A DNA stretch of 39,208 nucleotides, taken from contig CACZBX010000018.1 of assembly GCA_902779535.1 (NCBI GenBank), positions 1-39,208 on the forward strand. Reading direction: 5' to 3'. The notes under the pieces were generated by a model, which was not told the origin of the DNA, ran no database searches, and saw only the letters and a list, made by a program, of their open reading frames with translations. The DNA is from an uncultured Bacteroidales bacterium (GTDB lineage: Bacteria; Bacteroidota; Bacteroidia; Bacteroidales; Bacteroidaceae). A program made the position numbers and the translations under genes. Of the stretch, positions 9,420 through 18,982 are shown piece by piece; position 1 is the first letter of the stretch; each line of letters begins with the position of its first letter.

Positions 9420-10595
9420 ATGAAAATACTTCATACAAGTGATTGGCATTTAGGTCATACCTTATATAATTATGACCGCACAGAGGAACAATCGTCCATG
9501 CTCAAGCAGCTTGAAGAGATCGTACACGATGAACAACCCGACGTATTTCTTCTGGCTGGCGATGTTTATCATACATCCCAGCCTTCAGCAAGTGTCCAGA
9601 CCTTGTTCACTGAAGCACTGGTACGTATTCATCAGGCACATCCATCCATGACTATCGTTGTTACGGCCGGGAACCATGACAGCGGAACGAAGCATGAGAT
9701 ATTCAAGACACCCTGGAAAGCGCTGAATGTCTACTCTATTGGGAACATCGAGAAAGAGAATCCGGAAAGACACATTATATATATACCCGACAAAGGATAT
9801 ATCATTGCTGTACCTTACACGTACGAACGGAACATTCCTGAGGGTTTCTTCCAACAATTGTTGGACAAGGTAGCTGAACAAAACACCAATAATCTGCCTG
9901 TCATCATGACAGCGCACACAACGGTCAGCGGATGCGACTTCACCGGCCATGAAACGACGTCCGATTTCACGGTGGGCGGCATCGACAGCTACAATCTTTC
10001 TGATTTAGGCCAAGGATATGATTACCTGGCTCTCGGACATATCCACCACGCCCAGTTCATCTACGGTAGTAACAACAAAGCCAGATACTGTGGATCTCCT
10101 ATACCTGTCAGCTTTGATGAGACGTACGATCACAGTATCAGCATGGTCGAACTTGAAAAGCACGGCGACTCCCCTATCGTCAGGACGATTTCTATCCAGA
10201 ATCCGCATCCACTCGTCACCATACCAACGGATGGAGCGGCCGAATGGAACGAGGTTATACGACAACTGAAAGATTTTCCTGACGATATCCCTGCATATAT
10301 CCGCCTGAACGTGGAGGTTACCGACTTTCTTCCTCCAGAAAGCAGATTTGAAGCAATGGCGATTACCGAAAAGAAGGCTGCTAGATTCTGCTTGATCAAC
10401 ACCAAACGGAAGCAAAAAGAAGAATCCGATAAACGGATTTTCACGATAGCCGAATTCCAAAAGCAGAGACCTATTGATATTGCTCAACAATACATCGAAG
10501 ATCTCGGAATGACCTTCGATGAAGAACTGAAAAGAATGTTCCAAGAAGTGGAACGTACTGTTAACGAGAACGAAAGAGAGATAAACCAAGACTAA
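9420..10595 (+). CDS. sbcD: SbcD, nuclease subunit of the SbcCD exonuclease
   Basis: A 391-residue Mre11-type metallophosphoesterase. The metal-binding motifs are clear: SDWHLG (Asp8, His10), AGDVYH (Asp48), AGNHD (Asn85, His86, Asp87), TAHTTVSG and LGHIHH. The C-terminal region after about residue 270 would form the capping domain. With SbcC it cleaves hairpins and protein-blocked DNA ends in the cytoplasm. The start MKILHTSDWH is the usual family start. The sbcC gene follows after 11 nt, so the two form an operon. Confidence 0.96.
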   Translation: MKILHTSDWHLGHTLYNYDRTEEQSSMLKQLEEIVHDEQPDVFLLAGDVYHTSQPSASVQTLFTEALVRIHQAHPSMTIVVTAGNHDSGTKHEIFKTPWKALNVYSIGNIEKENPERHIIYIPDKGYIIAVPYTYERNIPEGFFQQLLDKVAEQNTNNLPVIMTAHTTVSGCDFTGHETTSDFTVGGIDSYNLSDLGQGYDYLALGHIHHAQFIYGSNNKARYCGSPIPVSFDETYDHSISMVELEKHGDSPIVRTISIQNPHPLVTIPTDGAAEWNEVIRQLKDFPDDIPAYIRLNVEVTDFLPPESRFEAMAITEKKAARFCLINTKRKQKEESDKRIFTIAEFQKQRPIDIAQQYIEDLGMTFDEELKRMFQEVERTVNENEREINQD

Positions 10596-10606
10596 GACAT
10601 GAACTT

Positions 10607-13600
10607 ATGAAACTGCGACAACTGAACATCCATAACATCGCATCCATTGAAGATGCCGTCATCCATTTCGACAAAGAACCGCTTTCGAACAGCGAAGTGT
10701 TTCTGATTACAGGAATCACAGGATCGGGAAAATCAACGATCCTGGATGCAATCTGCCTATGTCTGTACGCTGATACACCGCGATTAGATAATACCAGCAT
10801 GGAAGGTGAGACAAAAGATGGAGATCGGACAATCGGCATCAAAGACCCACGCCAACTGTTGCGTCAAAACTCCAGTGAATGTTTCTGTAAGCTAACCTTC
10901 ATCGGAAACAACAATGTACACTACGAAGCAACCTGGTCCGTACAAAGAGCACATCGCAAGGTTTCGGGCAGACTGCAAAGTAAGAAATGGTCACTCGAGG
11001 ACTTAGACAGACACCTTATTTATAATAACGATAATGAGATAAGGAGTGAAATACGAAAAGCGATAGGACTGGAGTTTAAACAATTCTGCAGGACAACCAT
11101 GTTGGCACAAGGAGAATTTACGAAATTCCTGAATAGTAAGGATGACGACAAGGCCGGTATCCTTCAAAAAATTACAGGCGTAGATATCTACTCAAAGATT
11201 GGTGCACAAATCTATAGGACGACAGAGGAGAAACGTGCTGCCTACGAAGCGTCAAAACAACGTATCGATGACGTACATATACTGGATAAGGAGGAAGTCG
11301 ACCGGATTCAGAAAGAACTGGACGACATTCAGACCGTGTTGAATCAACTTTCTGAGGAAAAAAGAGTTGATGAACAAAAAGTTCAGTGGATGAAGGCTGA
11401 ACAAGAACTGAAAGAGAAGCTGGCAACTGCCCAACAAGTCTATGACAGCGCACTGAAACTGATCCAAAATGATGACTATAAACAAAAAGAAGCGACCATC
11501 AACGATTGGAACGTAACCGCCGATGCTCGCAATTTGCGTTCTGTTTATAAAAGACAAAAGCAAGAGGAAGACAGTGCCCGACAAACCTTGGCAAGCTATA
11601 AGCAAGACTTCATCCGAATTAAACAAGGCGAGGAATGGCTTGAACATGAGGTGGAGGATATCGATAAGGAATTAAAAGATCTTACCGAAGAACTGGAAGC
11701 TCAAAAAGACAAAGCGCCGATCTATGCTCAGACTCAGATGATTGTCGGGCAGTTGGAACTTATCTCAAAATCAAAGGTTTTCATTCAAAAAGAGACAAAT
11801 AAAAAGGCACGTGCCGAAGCATTCCTGAAAAAAGAATTGATGGAGACCTTGGCCGAATGCGAGAATCGGCTAAAAGACATCACCAATTCTAAAAACGACA
11901 AGCAGGAAATGCTGAATGCAAAAGAAAAAGAATTGGCAGAAATGGGCCTGCCTGAACTCAGGCAAAAGAAAGACGACATCGTATCATCGCGAAACAATAT
12001 CGATAAAGCATTCAATGCCATAGAGACATTGAATAAAGAAAGAACACGCCGCAAGGAAGAAAAAGAAAAACTCGAAAAACTGAGAAAAGAGATCGATCAC
12101 TACGAAGAGAGAATCGCTGAACTCAAAGGCCCTGTCGATGAAGCTGAAACTCAAAAAGAGCAAAGCAAGCAACGAATGGACAAGCTACGCGAGTCGATCG
12201 ACGATTGGACAAAGACTTTACGCACTCACCTACACATCGGTGAGAAATGCCCCGTCTGCCAACAGATCATCAATGAAGAAATTCCGCACGAAGATGTGCT
12301 GGATGACCTATTCAGAAACGCAGAGCAGGACTATCTGGAAAAAGAACGCACCTACAACGAACTCGTGGCTCAGCAAACCCAACTGAAAGCTGAATGTAAG
12401 GCGCACGAAAGCCAATATAAACTCAGCAAGGACTCATACGATAACGATAAGACTGTACAACAATCTGAGGAGGAGGCACAAAAAGCATGTGAAGTCTGTA
12501 ACATCCTGTTTGATGAAAATACCATAGAACAACTGGATAAACAAGCGAAGGACTTGTCAAACAGGCTAAATGAATTGAACGAACAGATTAAAAACGGCGA
12601 GCAATTTGAAAAAGAAGTCAACACCATCCGTGTCGAATTTCAAGAGGTCCAGGATAGCTTACTGAAAACAGTTAACGAATTCAACGACATAAACAGCCAC
12701 ATTTCGGACTGCAAGAAACAGATAAGTGCACATGAAGGTCTCATCGCACAAAAACAAAAGGAAATCAGTGAGTCAGAAGCACACATTCAACCAATACTTG
12801 AAAATGTGGAATGGATGATTGACTGGAAAGAAGACCCTGGCCTATTCGCTTCCAACCTAAAACAGGAAAACGAGAACTACATCAATCTGCAAGACGCATT
12901 GATAACCAAGAAAAAGATTCTGGATGATTACCAAAAATCGAAAGATGAAGTATCAGGCAGCTTAAAGAAAATGGCGGAACAATGCCCGGAATGGGATTGT
13001 ATTCAGACAAACGACCGTATTGAATTCCCGGAAGTATTGACTGCGACAAGAAACCTAGAAGAAAAGATAACGAAGGCTACGACACGCATTCAACTTGCCG
13101 TACAACAGAAAGAGGAAGCATTGGGAAGGTTGGATGAGTTTGTGATTAGCAATCCGCAATACTCGATGGAACGATTGGAAGAGCTGTCACAAATACAGAT
13201 GGCAGAGATCAATCGTTTGGAAAAGGAACTCACATCCTTGAGAAACGACGTATTCCAGAAGAAAGGCTCACTGAAACAGTTGGATGAACAACTGAATCAT
13301 CATCTGACTCAAAAGCCGGAGATGGATGAAAAAGACAATGCCGCATCTCTGAACGAACAAATTCTTCTCCTTGAAGACAAGATAAAGCTAACCAGCGAGA
13401 AGAGGGGAAGCCTTCAGAACCAAATGGATCAAGACCAACGAAATCGGACACAACAGGCGGATCTTATTAAAAAAGCCGAAGAACAGAAAGTTATCTACAA
13501 TCAATGGGCCAGACTGAACAGCCTGTTGGGGAATGCCGATGGGAAGAAATTCATGAAAATAGCCCAAAGCTACGTTCTAAGCAATATGGTCCACGCAGCG

Positions 13601-14008
13601 AATAGTTATTTAAGGACGTTGACCAACCGATATACGCTGCGTGTCCTCCCCGGAAGTTTTACCATCATGATGGAAGATGCGTACCAAGGATACGCCGAAA
13701 GACCGGCAAGTACGATCTCAGGCGGAGAAAGTTTCCTCGTTTCCTTATCGCTGGCATTGGCACTTAGCGATATCGGACAACAACTATCTGTGGATATACT
13801 CTTCATCGACGAAGGTTTCGGCACGCTGAGTGGCGAACCTTTGATGAACGCCATCAATACATTGAGAAGTTTGCACACGGCATCTGGCCGACAAGTGGGC
13901 ATCATCAGTCATGTGGAAGAACTCCAAGAGCGCATCCCTGTTCAAATACAGGTTGTACAAGATGGGAACAGTTCGAAGAGCGAAGTAAAAGTCGTTACCA
14001 TCAACTAA
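10607..14008 (+). CDS. sbcC: SbcC, Rad50-like ATPase subunit of SbcCD
   Basis: A 1133-residue SMC-like protein. Walker A GITGSGKST is at 36-44, and the Q-loop segment MLAQGEFTKFL is near 165. Long charged coiled coils run from about 200 to 540 and 560 to 960. The zinc hook CPVC (548-551) lies at the midpoint. The ABC signature SGGES is at 1038-1042, and the Walker B FIDEGFG has Asp1068-Glu1069. It clamps DNA ends and controls SbcD by ATP hydrolysis. All catalytic parts are intact. No defence genes adjoin it, so it looks like the housekeeping copy. Confidence 0.96.
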   Translation: MKLRQLNIHNIASIEDAVIHFDKEPLSNSEVFLITGITGSGKSTILDAICLCLYADTPRLDNTSMEGETKDGDRTIGIKDPRQLLRQNSSECFCKLTFIGNNNVHYEATWSVQRAHRKVSGRLQSKKWSLEDLDRHLIYNNDNEIRSEIRKAIGLEFKQFCRTTMLAQGEFTKFLNSKDDDKAGILQKITGVDIYSKIGAQIYRTTEEKRAAYEASKQRIDDVHILDKEEVDRIQKELDDIQTVLNQLSEEKRVDEQKVQWMKAEQELKEKLATAQQVYDSALKLIQNDDYKQKEATINDWNVTADARNLRSVYKRQKQEEDSARQTLASYKQDFIRIKQGEEWLEHEVEDIDKELKDLTEELEAQKDKAPIYAQTQMIVGQLELISKSKVFIQKETNKKARAEAFLKKELMETLAECENRLKDITNSKNDKQEMLNAKEKELAEMGLPELRQKKDDIVSSRNNIDKAFNAIETLNKERTRRKEEKEKLEKLRKEIDHYEERIAELKGPVDEAETQKEQSKQRMDKLRESIDDWTKTLRTHLHIGEKCPVCQQIINEEIPHEDVLDDLFRNAEQDYLEKERTYNELVAQQTQLKAECKAHESQYKLSKDSYDNDKTVQQSEEEAQKACEVCNILFDENTIEQLDKQAKDLSNRLNELNEQIKNGEQFEKEVNTIRVEFQEVQDSLLKTVNEFNDINSHISDCKKQISAHEGLIAQKQKEISESEAHIQPILENVEWMIDWKEDPGLFASNLKQENENYINLQDALITKKKILDDYQKSKDEVSGSLKKMAEQCPEWDCIQTNDRIEFPEVLTATRNLEEKITKATTRIQLAVQQKEEALGRLDEFVISNPQYSMERLEELSQIQMAEINRLEKELTSLRNDVFQKKGSLKQLDEQLNHHLTQKPEMDEKDNAASLNEQILLLEDKIKLTSEKRGSLQNQMDQDQRNRTQQADLIKKAEEQKVIYNQWARLNSLLGNADGKKFMKIAQSYVLSNMVHAANSYLRTLTNRYTLRVLPGSFTIMMEDAYQGYAERPASTISGGESFLVSLSLALALSDIGQQLSVDILFIDEGFGTLSGEPLMNAINTLRSLHTASGRQVGIISHVEELQERIPVQIQVVQDGNSSKSEVKVVTIN

Positions 14009-14023
14009 AAACGGGGAATTTAC

Positions 14024-14054
14024 TTTGAGCAAAGAATTGTTTCAGTTATCTTTG
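14024..14054 (+). promoter_or_regulatory. Consensus Bacteroidetes promoter of the PafA-type phosphatase
   Basis: TTTG (14024-14027), 19 nt, TATCTTTG (14047-14054): a perfect match to TTTG-N19-TAnnTTTG. It lies 27 nt before the ATG at 14082 and shows that the upstream in-frame TTG at 14025 is not the start. Confidence 0.85.
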
Positions 14055-14081
14055 CGAAAACAATATACGAAGAAACACATT

Positions 14082-15569
14082 ATGAAAAAACTATTATTAT
14101 CTACGATGATGTTCGTTCTGGCACTATCGGCTAGTGCACAGATTGAGCGTCCGAAGCTCGTTGTCGGGTTGGTAGTCGACCAAATGAGATGGGATTACTT
14201 ATACTATTACTACGACCAATACGAGACTGGTGGCTTGAAACGCTTGGTCAATGAAGGTTTTAACTGCGAGAATAACCTCATCAATTACGTTCCAACCGTT
14301 ACAGGTATCGGACATGCAAGTATTTACACAGGCTCTACTCCTGCCCTTCACAGTATTGCAGGAAACGATTTCTACATGGATGGTAAGTTCACATACTGCT
14401 GTTCCGACTCAAACGTCAATGGTGTGGGCAGCGATGGCAGTGCCGGTAAGATGTCACCCCGCAAGATGACGGCAACGACAATCGGTGATATGCTGAAAGT
14501 AGCGACAGACTATCGCTCGAAAGTGATTGGTGTAGCCATGAAAGACCGTGCAGCAATACTTCCTGCCGGACAAGCCGCAGATGCTGCTTATTGGTGGGAT
14601 AATAGCGTTGGACATTACATCACCTCCACTTATTATATGAATGAATTACCTGCTTGGGTGAAGAAATTCAACGACCAAAACACTTGGAATCCAGGAAAAG
14701 ACATCAAGATGTCGCCAGATGGCATCACAAAGACTTTCCTTATGGCAGAGGCTGCTATCGAGAACGAACAGCTGGGACAGCGCGGTGAGACAGATATGCT
14801 GTGCATCAGCGTTTCTCCGACCGATGCCATCGCACATAAGTTCGGTACTCGTGGAAAAGAGAACTGGGATGCCTACAAACGCTTGGATCAAGACCTGGCA
14901 AAATTCCTGAACTACCTGGATAAGAAGATTGGCAAAGGTCAATATCTATTGTTCCTGACAGCCGATCACGGTGGTGCTCATAACTCAAATGTATTGAACG
15001 AACATCGAATCCCCGCTGGAGGATGGAGCATTGGCGATGCACGTAAAGCCTTGAATGCTCATTTGAAGACTAAATTTGGTTTGGACAATATGGTTCCTTT
15101 TACCTATTCTTATAAATTGTTCCTCGACCGTCCGGGTATTCAGAAAGCGGGTATCAAGTTGCAAGACGTGATTGACGAAGCCATTGAGTATTTAAAGCAG
15201 GAAAAGGATCTGCTTTATGTCATCGACTTGGCAAAAGCTGGGCAAGCCACCGTTCCTGCATTCCTGAAAGAACAGTTGATCAATGGTTGGAACTCACAAC
15301 GCTCCGGCGATATCTATTGTGTGACAAAGTCTGGTCTCTACGATTTCACTCCTGCTCCGGGCTATACCGGAACGACACACGGAGCGTGGAATCCATACGA
15401 CTCGCACATTCCATGCGTTTTCTTCGGTTGGAAGATTAAACACGGGCGCACTGCTCAAACGAATCACATGGTCGACATTGCCCCGACAGTTTGTTCTATG
15501 CTTCGTATCCAAATGCCAAACTCTTGTATTGGCGACCCAATCATAGAAGTTGCCAATATGGTTCAATAA
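14082..15569 (+). CDS. pafA-like: PafA-type secreted alkaline phosphatase
   Basis: A 495-residue protein from the ATG at 14082, with a signal peptide ending SASAQ at residue 20. It shows the alkaline-phosphatase-superfamily layout of Elizabethkingia PafA. Metal ligand Asp33 is in VVDQMRWD. Nucleophile Thr74 is in PTVTGIGH. Asn95 is in IAGNDFY. The Lys154/Arg156 pair in MKDRAAILPAG is what marks PafA-type phosphomonoesterases. Later metal sites are TADHGGAHN and GTTHGAWN. It should release phosphate from monoesters in the periplasm. It has its own promoter and terminator and is a single-gene unit. I see no Pho-box-like site. Confidence 0.9.
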   Translation: MKKLLLSTMMFVLALSASAQIERPKLVVGLVVDQMRWDYLYYYYDQYETGGLKRLVNEGFNCENNLINYVPTVTGIGHASIYTGSTPALHSIAGNDFYMDGKFTYCCSDSNVNGVGSDGSAGKMSPRKMTATTIGDMLKVATDYRSKVIGVAMKDRAAILPAGQAADAAYWWDNSVGHYITSTYYMNELPAWVKKFNDQNTWNPGKDIKMSPDGITKTFLMAEAAIENEQLGQRGETDMLCISVSPTDAIAHKFGTRGKENWDAYKRLDQDLAKFLNYLDKKIGKGQYLLFLTADHGGAHNSNVLNEHRIPAGGWSIGDARKALNAHLKTKFGLDNMVPFTYSYKLFLDRPGIQKAGIKLQDVIDEAIEYLKQEKDLLYVIDLAKAGQATVPAFLKEQLINGWNSQRSGDIYCVTKSGLYDFTPAPGYTGTTHGAWNPYDSHIPCVFFGWKIKHGRTAQTNHMVDIAPTVCSMLRIQMPNSCIGDPIIEVANMVQ

Positions 15570-15581
15570 GACAGCAACAAT

Positions 15582-15615
15582 AAAAACGGGTGGACTTACA
15601 AATCCACCCGTTTTT
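15582..15615. terminator. Bidirectional intrinsic terminator
   Basis: A 13-bp perfect stem (15582-15594 with 15603-15615) has an 8-nt loop. The arms begin with AAAAA and end with TTTTT, so both strands read a U-tract. It serves the phosphatase (plus) and the five-gene cluster (minus, last stop at 15626). Confidence 0.9.
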
Positions 15616-15625
15616 ATTATAACAT

Positions 15626-16819
15626 CTAAATGTTTGAATACGGAGTTGGCGGTATTGAGGATTGAGTAAAATAATACACCAAGTAAGCTATCCCGATATT
15701 TATGGCTATCACCAATCCCAACAAGATATAATTTTGGGTTGGCGTCAACGAGACACTCAGATAATTGAAATCCTTAAAACTTTTTCGTTTCCACGAAGAC
15801 AGGTTCTCACGAAGCCAATAGCAGAATGCAATCATGTCTAATTGTTCATGGTCACGGAAATAATCTTCCGTCTTCACAGCCAATGTCGGTTCGTCCATCC
15901 AACTGAATGCGTGACTCCATTTCACTACATCGCCGTCCAATCCTAAGCAGACAACGAACTCATTCTTGTTTCCTCCCTCCCAGTATGCACGCTGCTGCTC
16001 AGCAATCTTCATACCTTTGGCCGCATCAAAGCAAATGACGTACACATGAATCTGATAATGTGCCCCATACCACGAGTTCAAAAGGAGAAAGGCATCGTAG
16101 ACCTCTTGTGGAAACTCACGGCCTAAAATACATGGTTGGGAGAAGTCTTTGACTGGCGGATAATCGAACAACCCCAACTCCTTTGCCTTCTTCTTCGAAA
16201 TCGATTCAAACTTGAAGATAGAATGAGAATTCCGAAGCTTGTTCGTATACTTATGCTCTTCGGTCATAGGGAAAAAACAATTACAAACGTTTGGATTATC
16301 CATTGGGTTCATCCCGATTTCTCTGTTCCTCTCGAGGATATCATTAAAGGAATATGACCTTCCATAACGGACACCACCCAAAATATGACTCCCCGTATAG
16401 TTATAACCATACGAAGGTGTTTGCCAGGTATTCACAATGCTCAAATAAAACTTCCGGCTGATATAATGCCTCGAACCGATATTCGATTGCATCATCCATG
16501 TTTCCGGATGAAAGAACTCACGAATACGTGTTTCTTGCCTATAAATGGTATTTCCCCGACTATCTTTCCCCACCGGCACCTGAACGACATACGGAATCAA
16601 TTCCGTCCAGGCATCTTCGTGTGCGACGGAGGAAATAAACGAGCCTAGATACTCGTCATCCGAAACTCGTACTTTGTACATCAACCAATGAATGAGCGCC
16701 GTTAAAGCCCACGAAGACACGACACAGACCGGATAAACCCATGGCTCAAGAATGGTCCCCATCGTTTCATAGAGATAGAGACACGTTAAGATTGGCAGAA
16801 GATAAAAGAGTGCAACCAT
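15626..16819 (-). CDS. Unrecognised membrane protein with three predicted helices
   Basis: I do not recognise a family. Of 397 residues, helices are predicted at about 3-18, 27-47 and 364-384. A large soluble domain (about 50-355) lies between them. It is rich in aromatics and contains HVYVICFDAAKGMKIAEQQ (258-276), an EGGNKNEFVVCLGLDGD stretch and VKWSHAFSWMDE. The alternating hydrophobic strands suggest an alpha/beta fold, and the soluble part probably faces the cytoplasm. Its ATG overlaps the stop of the LemA-like gene by one base (TAATG). It is the last gene of the cluster and is followed by the shared terminator. Confidence 0.75.
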   Translation of the reverse strand: MVALFYLLPILTCLYLYETMGTILEPWVYPVCVVSSWALTALIHWLMYKVRVSDDEYLGSFISSVAHEDAWTELIPYVVQVPVGKDSRGNTIYRQETRIREFFHPETWMMQSNIGSRHYISRKFYLSIVNTWQTPSYGYNYTGSHILGGVRYGRSYSFNDILERNREIGMNPMDNPNVCNCFFPMTEEHKYTNKLRNSHSIFKFESISKKKAKELGLFDYPPVKDFSQPCILGREFPQEVYDAFLLLNSWYGAHYQIHVYVICFDAAKGMKIAEQQRAYWEGGNKNEFVVCLGLDGDVVKWSHAFSWMDEPTLAVKTEDYFRDHEQLDMIAFCYWLRENLSSWKRKSFKDFNYLSVSLTPTQNYILLGLVIAINIGIAYLVYYFTQSSIPPTPYSNI

Positions 16820-17343
16820 TATTTCTTGCCGAAGACGTTCACTTCGTCGTCAATACCCGTAGTAATAGTCGACTTCGTCTTTGTGGATGAGATTACCTCA
16901 TATTCGATCTTTTCTTTATTCGAGATAAACCACTTCGCCGGATACTGTTCCAACAAGGTCTCACGTTCCTTAATGACATCAAGCATGCGTGTCTGAGCAT
17001 TATTGAAATACTCGCGTTGAATCTCAATAGCCTGCTGTAAATCCTTATATAAGGAGGTATCGAAATCCGGATTTGCCTCCTGAATCCATTTCATGGCATT
17101 ATTACCGTCATTGGCATAACGACCGGAAATCAATTCCGGATAAATCTTCTCGAACGTTTCACGATACTGTTCGCTCACTTCAGCTTTCTGCTGAATCACT
17201 TTCCACATCTTGTCGTGAACACTCTCAATCTTTCCGCGTTGTGCATTGATCTCTTTCCGTAGGGACACTTCCTTATTGTTATAAGTGAAGTACATACCTA
17301 CCAACACGATCAACACTACAATTACACAAATCAAAATAATCAT
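16819..17343 (-). CDS. LemA-like single-helix membrane protein
   Basis: A 174-residue protein with an N-terminal membrane helix (1-20, MIILICVIVVLIVLVGMYF). After it comes YNNKEVSLRKEINAQ, a helical region, FEKIYPEL and QREYFNNAQTRMLDVIKERETLLEQYPAKWF. The order matches the LemA fold (TM, YN-LV-LR start, YPEL, E--aR--YN, fP), but several usual LemA residues differ. The 30-residue tail (ISSTKTKSTITTGIDDEVN) is extra. LemA proteins are antiparallel helical bundles of unclear function anchored in the inner membrane. It is 19 nt downstream of the DUF805-like gene. The family call is moderate. Confidence 0.7.
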   Translation of the reverse strand: MIILICVIVVLIVLVGMYFTYNNKEVSLRKEINAQRGKIESVHDKMWKVIQQKAEVSEQYRETFEKIYPELISGRYANDGNNAMKWIQEANPDFDTSLYKDLQQAIEIQREYFNNAQTRMLDVIKERETLLEQYPAKWFISNKEKIEYEVISSTKTKSTITTGIDDEVNVFGKK

Positions 17344-17362
17344 AATCGTCTATTTTTAATGT

Positions 17363-18727
17363 TTACAATCTATTCAGTTCATCCCACAAATTCTCTAAAT
17401 CGCTCCTCAATGAGTCAACCTCACGCTCTGCATTCCTTGCCTCGTTCTCATAACGGGCAGCATCATCATATCTGCTTTCCGCACTTTGCATATAGTCGGC
17501 TCTACGAGATGGATCGGATTCCGAATTAGCATACGAACTATACGTATCGCCATCCAGGCGCGAGGAGTTTGCCGAGTTCTCTGCACTCCTCATCCGATAC
17601 TCAGCACCCGAAAGCAGACTTTGAACAACACTAATCCGCGACCTCAAATCTCTCTTTCGATCTTCTTTGGCAGCATGCTCCTCTTCTTCACGACGGTCAT
17701 CATCTGTATTGCGTCTGGTTTGGGTTTGCGTCGTCGAATGTTGAGGACGATTGACCGATGGAGAAGGATCATCATACGGAACAGAAGAAGCATTTCCAGC
17801 CCGTAACTGCTGTGCCAACTTCTGCATGGCCGAGTTCATCGTGAACCAATCCAATGAATATTCACAGACATCCGAACGTCTCCGGTAGCCTTCCCTACCT
17901 TTCTTTCTGTTTTCATCCTCTTCTTTCTTCTCATCAGCATATTCGCTATCTGTAATCACACCGGTAGGCACAAAGAACAAAATCAATGCCATCAACTTAG
18001 GTAAGAAATAAGCCAAAACAACCCCAAGAAGAACCATAAACAACGGATACCCCGTATCCTTTCCTCGCTTAAAGACAAAGAAAAGGAAAGGTAGTGTCAC
18101 AAACAAATCCGTCAGGTATTTACCAGTCTTGATATCCAAGACAGCATTAAAATCAGGATCTATAATCAACGCTATGATAGCCAACACGACACAAACAATG
18201 ATAAAATCCTTTCTGCCTATGGTTGCATTTCTAAAGAGCCGCCCAAAGAAACCACGAGTTTCATCATTCTTCACCACATTGGATCTGTCAACTGAACCTA
18301 TATTTCTTCTTTCACCAAACGTATAGGTTATCTCATTCCCATTTTGGTCGTACTTCAGTGTTTCCTTAATACTATCTCCAACCATTTCCCCATGAACAGC
18401 ACGGGCACAATCAGCAGTATAATTTGCATTTATGCGAATGCAATGATCACCATGGACTTGCATGGCATCGTCAAACGTTGATATATACAACGTATTATTA
18501 CTAAAAAGCTTGAAATTGGTATAGTAATCATAGTTTGTATCATGAACTAATACCAAGCAATTATTAAATCCTATCACCTTATATTGTTCCACACATCCAG
18601 GTCGGGAGAAATAGTTAATGTTTTCCGTGAGGTACTCTCGCATCACCGGATGATTTGTTCCCTCCAACTGCTTCCGCATCATATAGATACACTTGGCGGC
18701 CAACTGATATTTCGTGATATTCTCCAT
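17363..18727 (-). CDS. DUF805-like membrane protein with C-terminal coiled coil
   Basis: A 454-residue protein of mosaic design. Residues 1-165 form a soluble domain that I do not recognise (YKVIGFNNCLVLVHD, FKLFSNNTLYISTFDD). Helices at about 174-190, 205-220 and 228-253, with FKRGKDTGYPLF at 219-230, resemble DUF805 proteins with their R-x-x-DTG signature. Residues 265-285 are highly charged. A Ser/Thr/Gln-rich linker (315-345) then leads to a coiled coil (350-454) with Arg, Ala and Glu repeats (AESRYDDAARYENEARNAERE). The start is 5 nt after the preceding stop. The partner in the membrane is probably one of the neighbouring gene products. Confidence 0.75.
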   Translation of the reverse strand: MENITKYQLAAKCIYMMRKQLEGTNHPVMREYLTENINYFSRPGCVEQYKVIGFNNCLVLVHDTNYDYYTNFKLFSNNTLYISTFDDAMQVHGDHCIRINANYTADCARAVHGEMVGDSIKETLKYDQNGNEITYTFGERRNIGSVDRSNVVKNDETRGFFGRLFRNATIGRKDFIIVCVVLAIIALIIDPDFNAVLDIKTGKYLTDLFVTLPFLFFVFKRGKDTGYPLFMVLLGVVLAYFLPKLMALILFFVPTGVITDSEYADEKKEEDENRKKGREGYRRRSDVCEYSLDWFTMNSAMQKLAQQLRAGNASSVPYDDPSPSVNRPQHSTTQTQTRRNTDDDRREEEEHAAKEDRKRDLRSRISVVQSLLSGAEYRMRSAENSANSSRLDGDTYSSYANSESDPSRRADYMQSAESRYDDAARYENEARNAEREVDSLRSDLENLWDELNRL

Positions 18728-18732
18728 GCTAA

Positions 18733-18972
18733 TTACTTGTTAAATAACAATGCTTTCTTGTCTTCAACTAAATCTCTCAATGGAGCGACATGAACCATAA
18801 AGTAATCGCTACAGGTTGAAGAATAAATCTCCCAACTTACTTCCGAATCAAGGTCTCCATGCTCTGCCCGATGCTTCTCGCACATCTGGCGATACTTCTC
18901 ATATTGCCGATCTAACTCCGCTTCCAATACAGCAATTTCCTCTTCCAGCTTCTTTTTTTCCGCTTCTGTCAT
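18733..18972 (-). CDS. Small coiled-coil protein of the five-gene cluster
   Basis: Translation from the ATG at 18972 gives 79 residues; the TTG at 18978 adds only two and is less likely. Residues 3-40 form a strong charged coiled coil (EAEKKKLEEEIAVLEAELDRQYEKY without break). A short second part has YSSTCSDYFMVHVAPLRDLVEDKK. There is no signal peptide or membrane helix, so it is probably cytoplasmic. It lies 10 nt after the acyltransferase stop and 5 nt before the DUF805-like gene. No known family is recognised. Confidence 0.7.
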   Translation of the reverse strand: MTEAEKKKLEEEIAVLEAELDRQYEKYRQMCEKHRAEHGDLDSEVSWEIYSSTCSDYFMVHVAPLRDLVEDKKALLFNK

Positions 18973-18982
18973 AATCAATCAT

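Noticed and set aside
9420-14008. sbcDC as part of a defence or mobile island
   Set aside because: Both proteins are normal housekeeping types, and no integrase, toxin or restriction gene is nearby.
14025-14081. Upstream TTG start for the phosphatase
   Set aside because: It lies inside the promoter; the ATG at 14082 begins a proper signal peptide.
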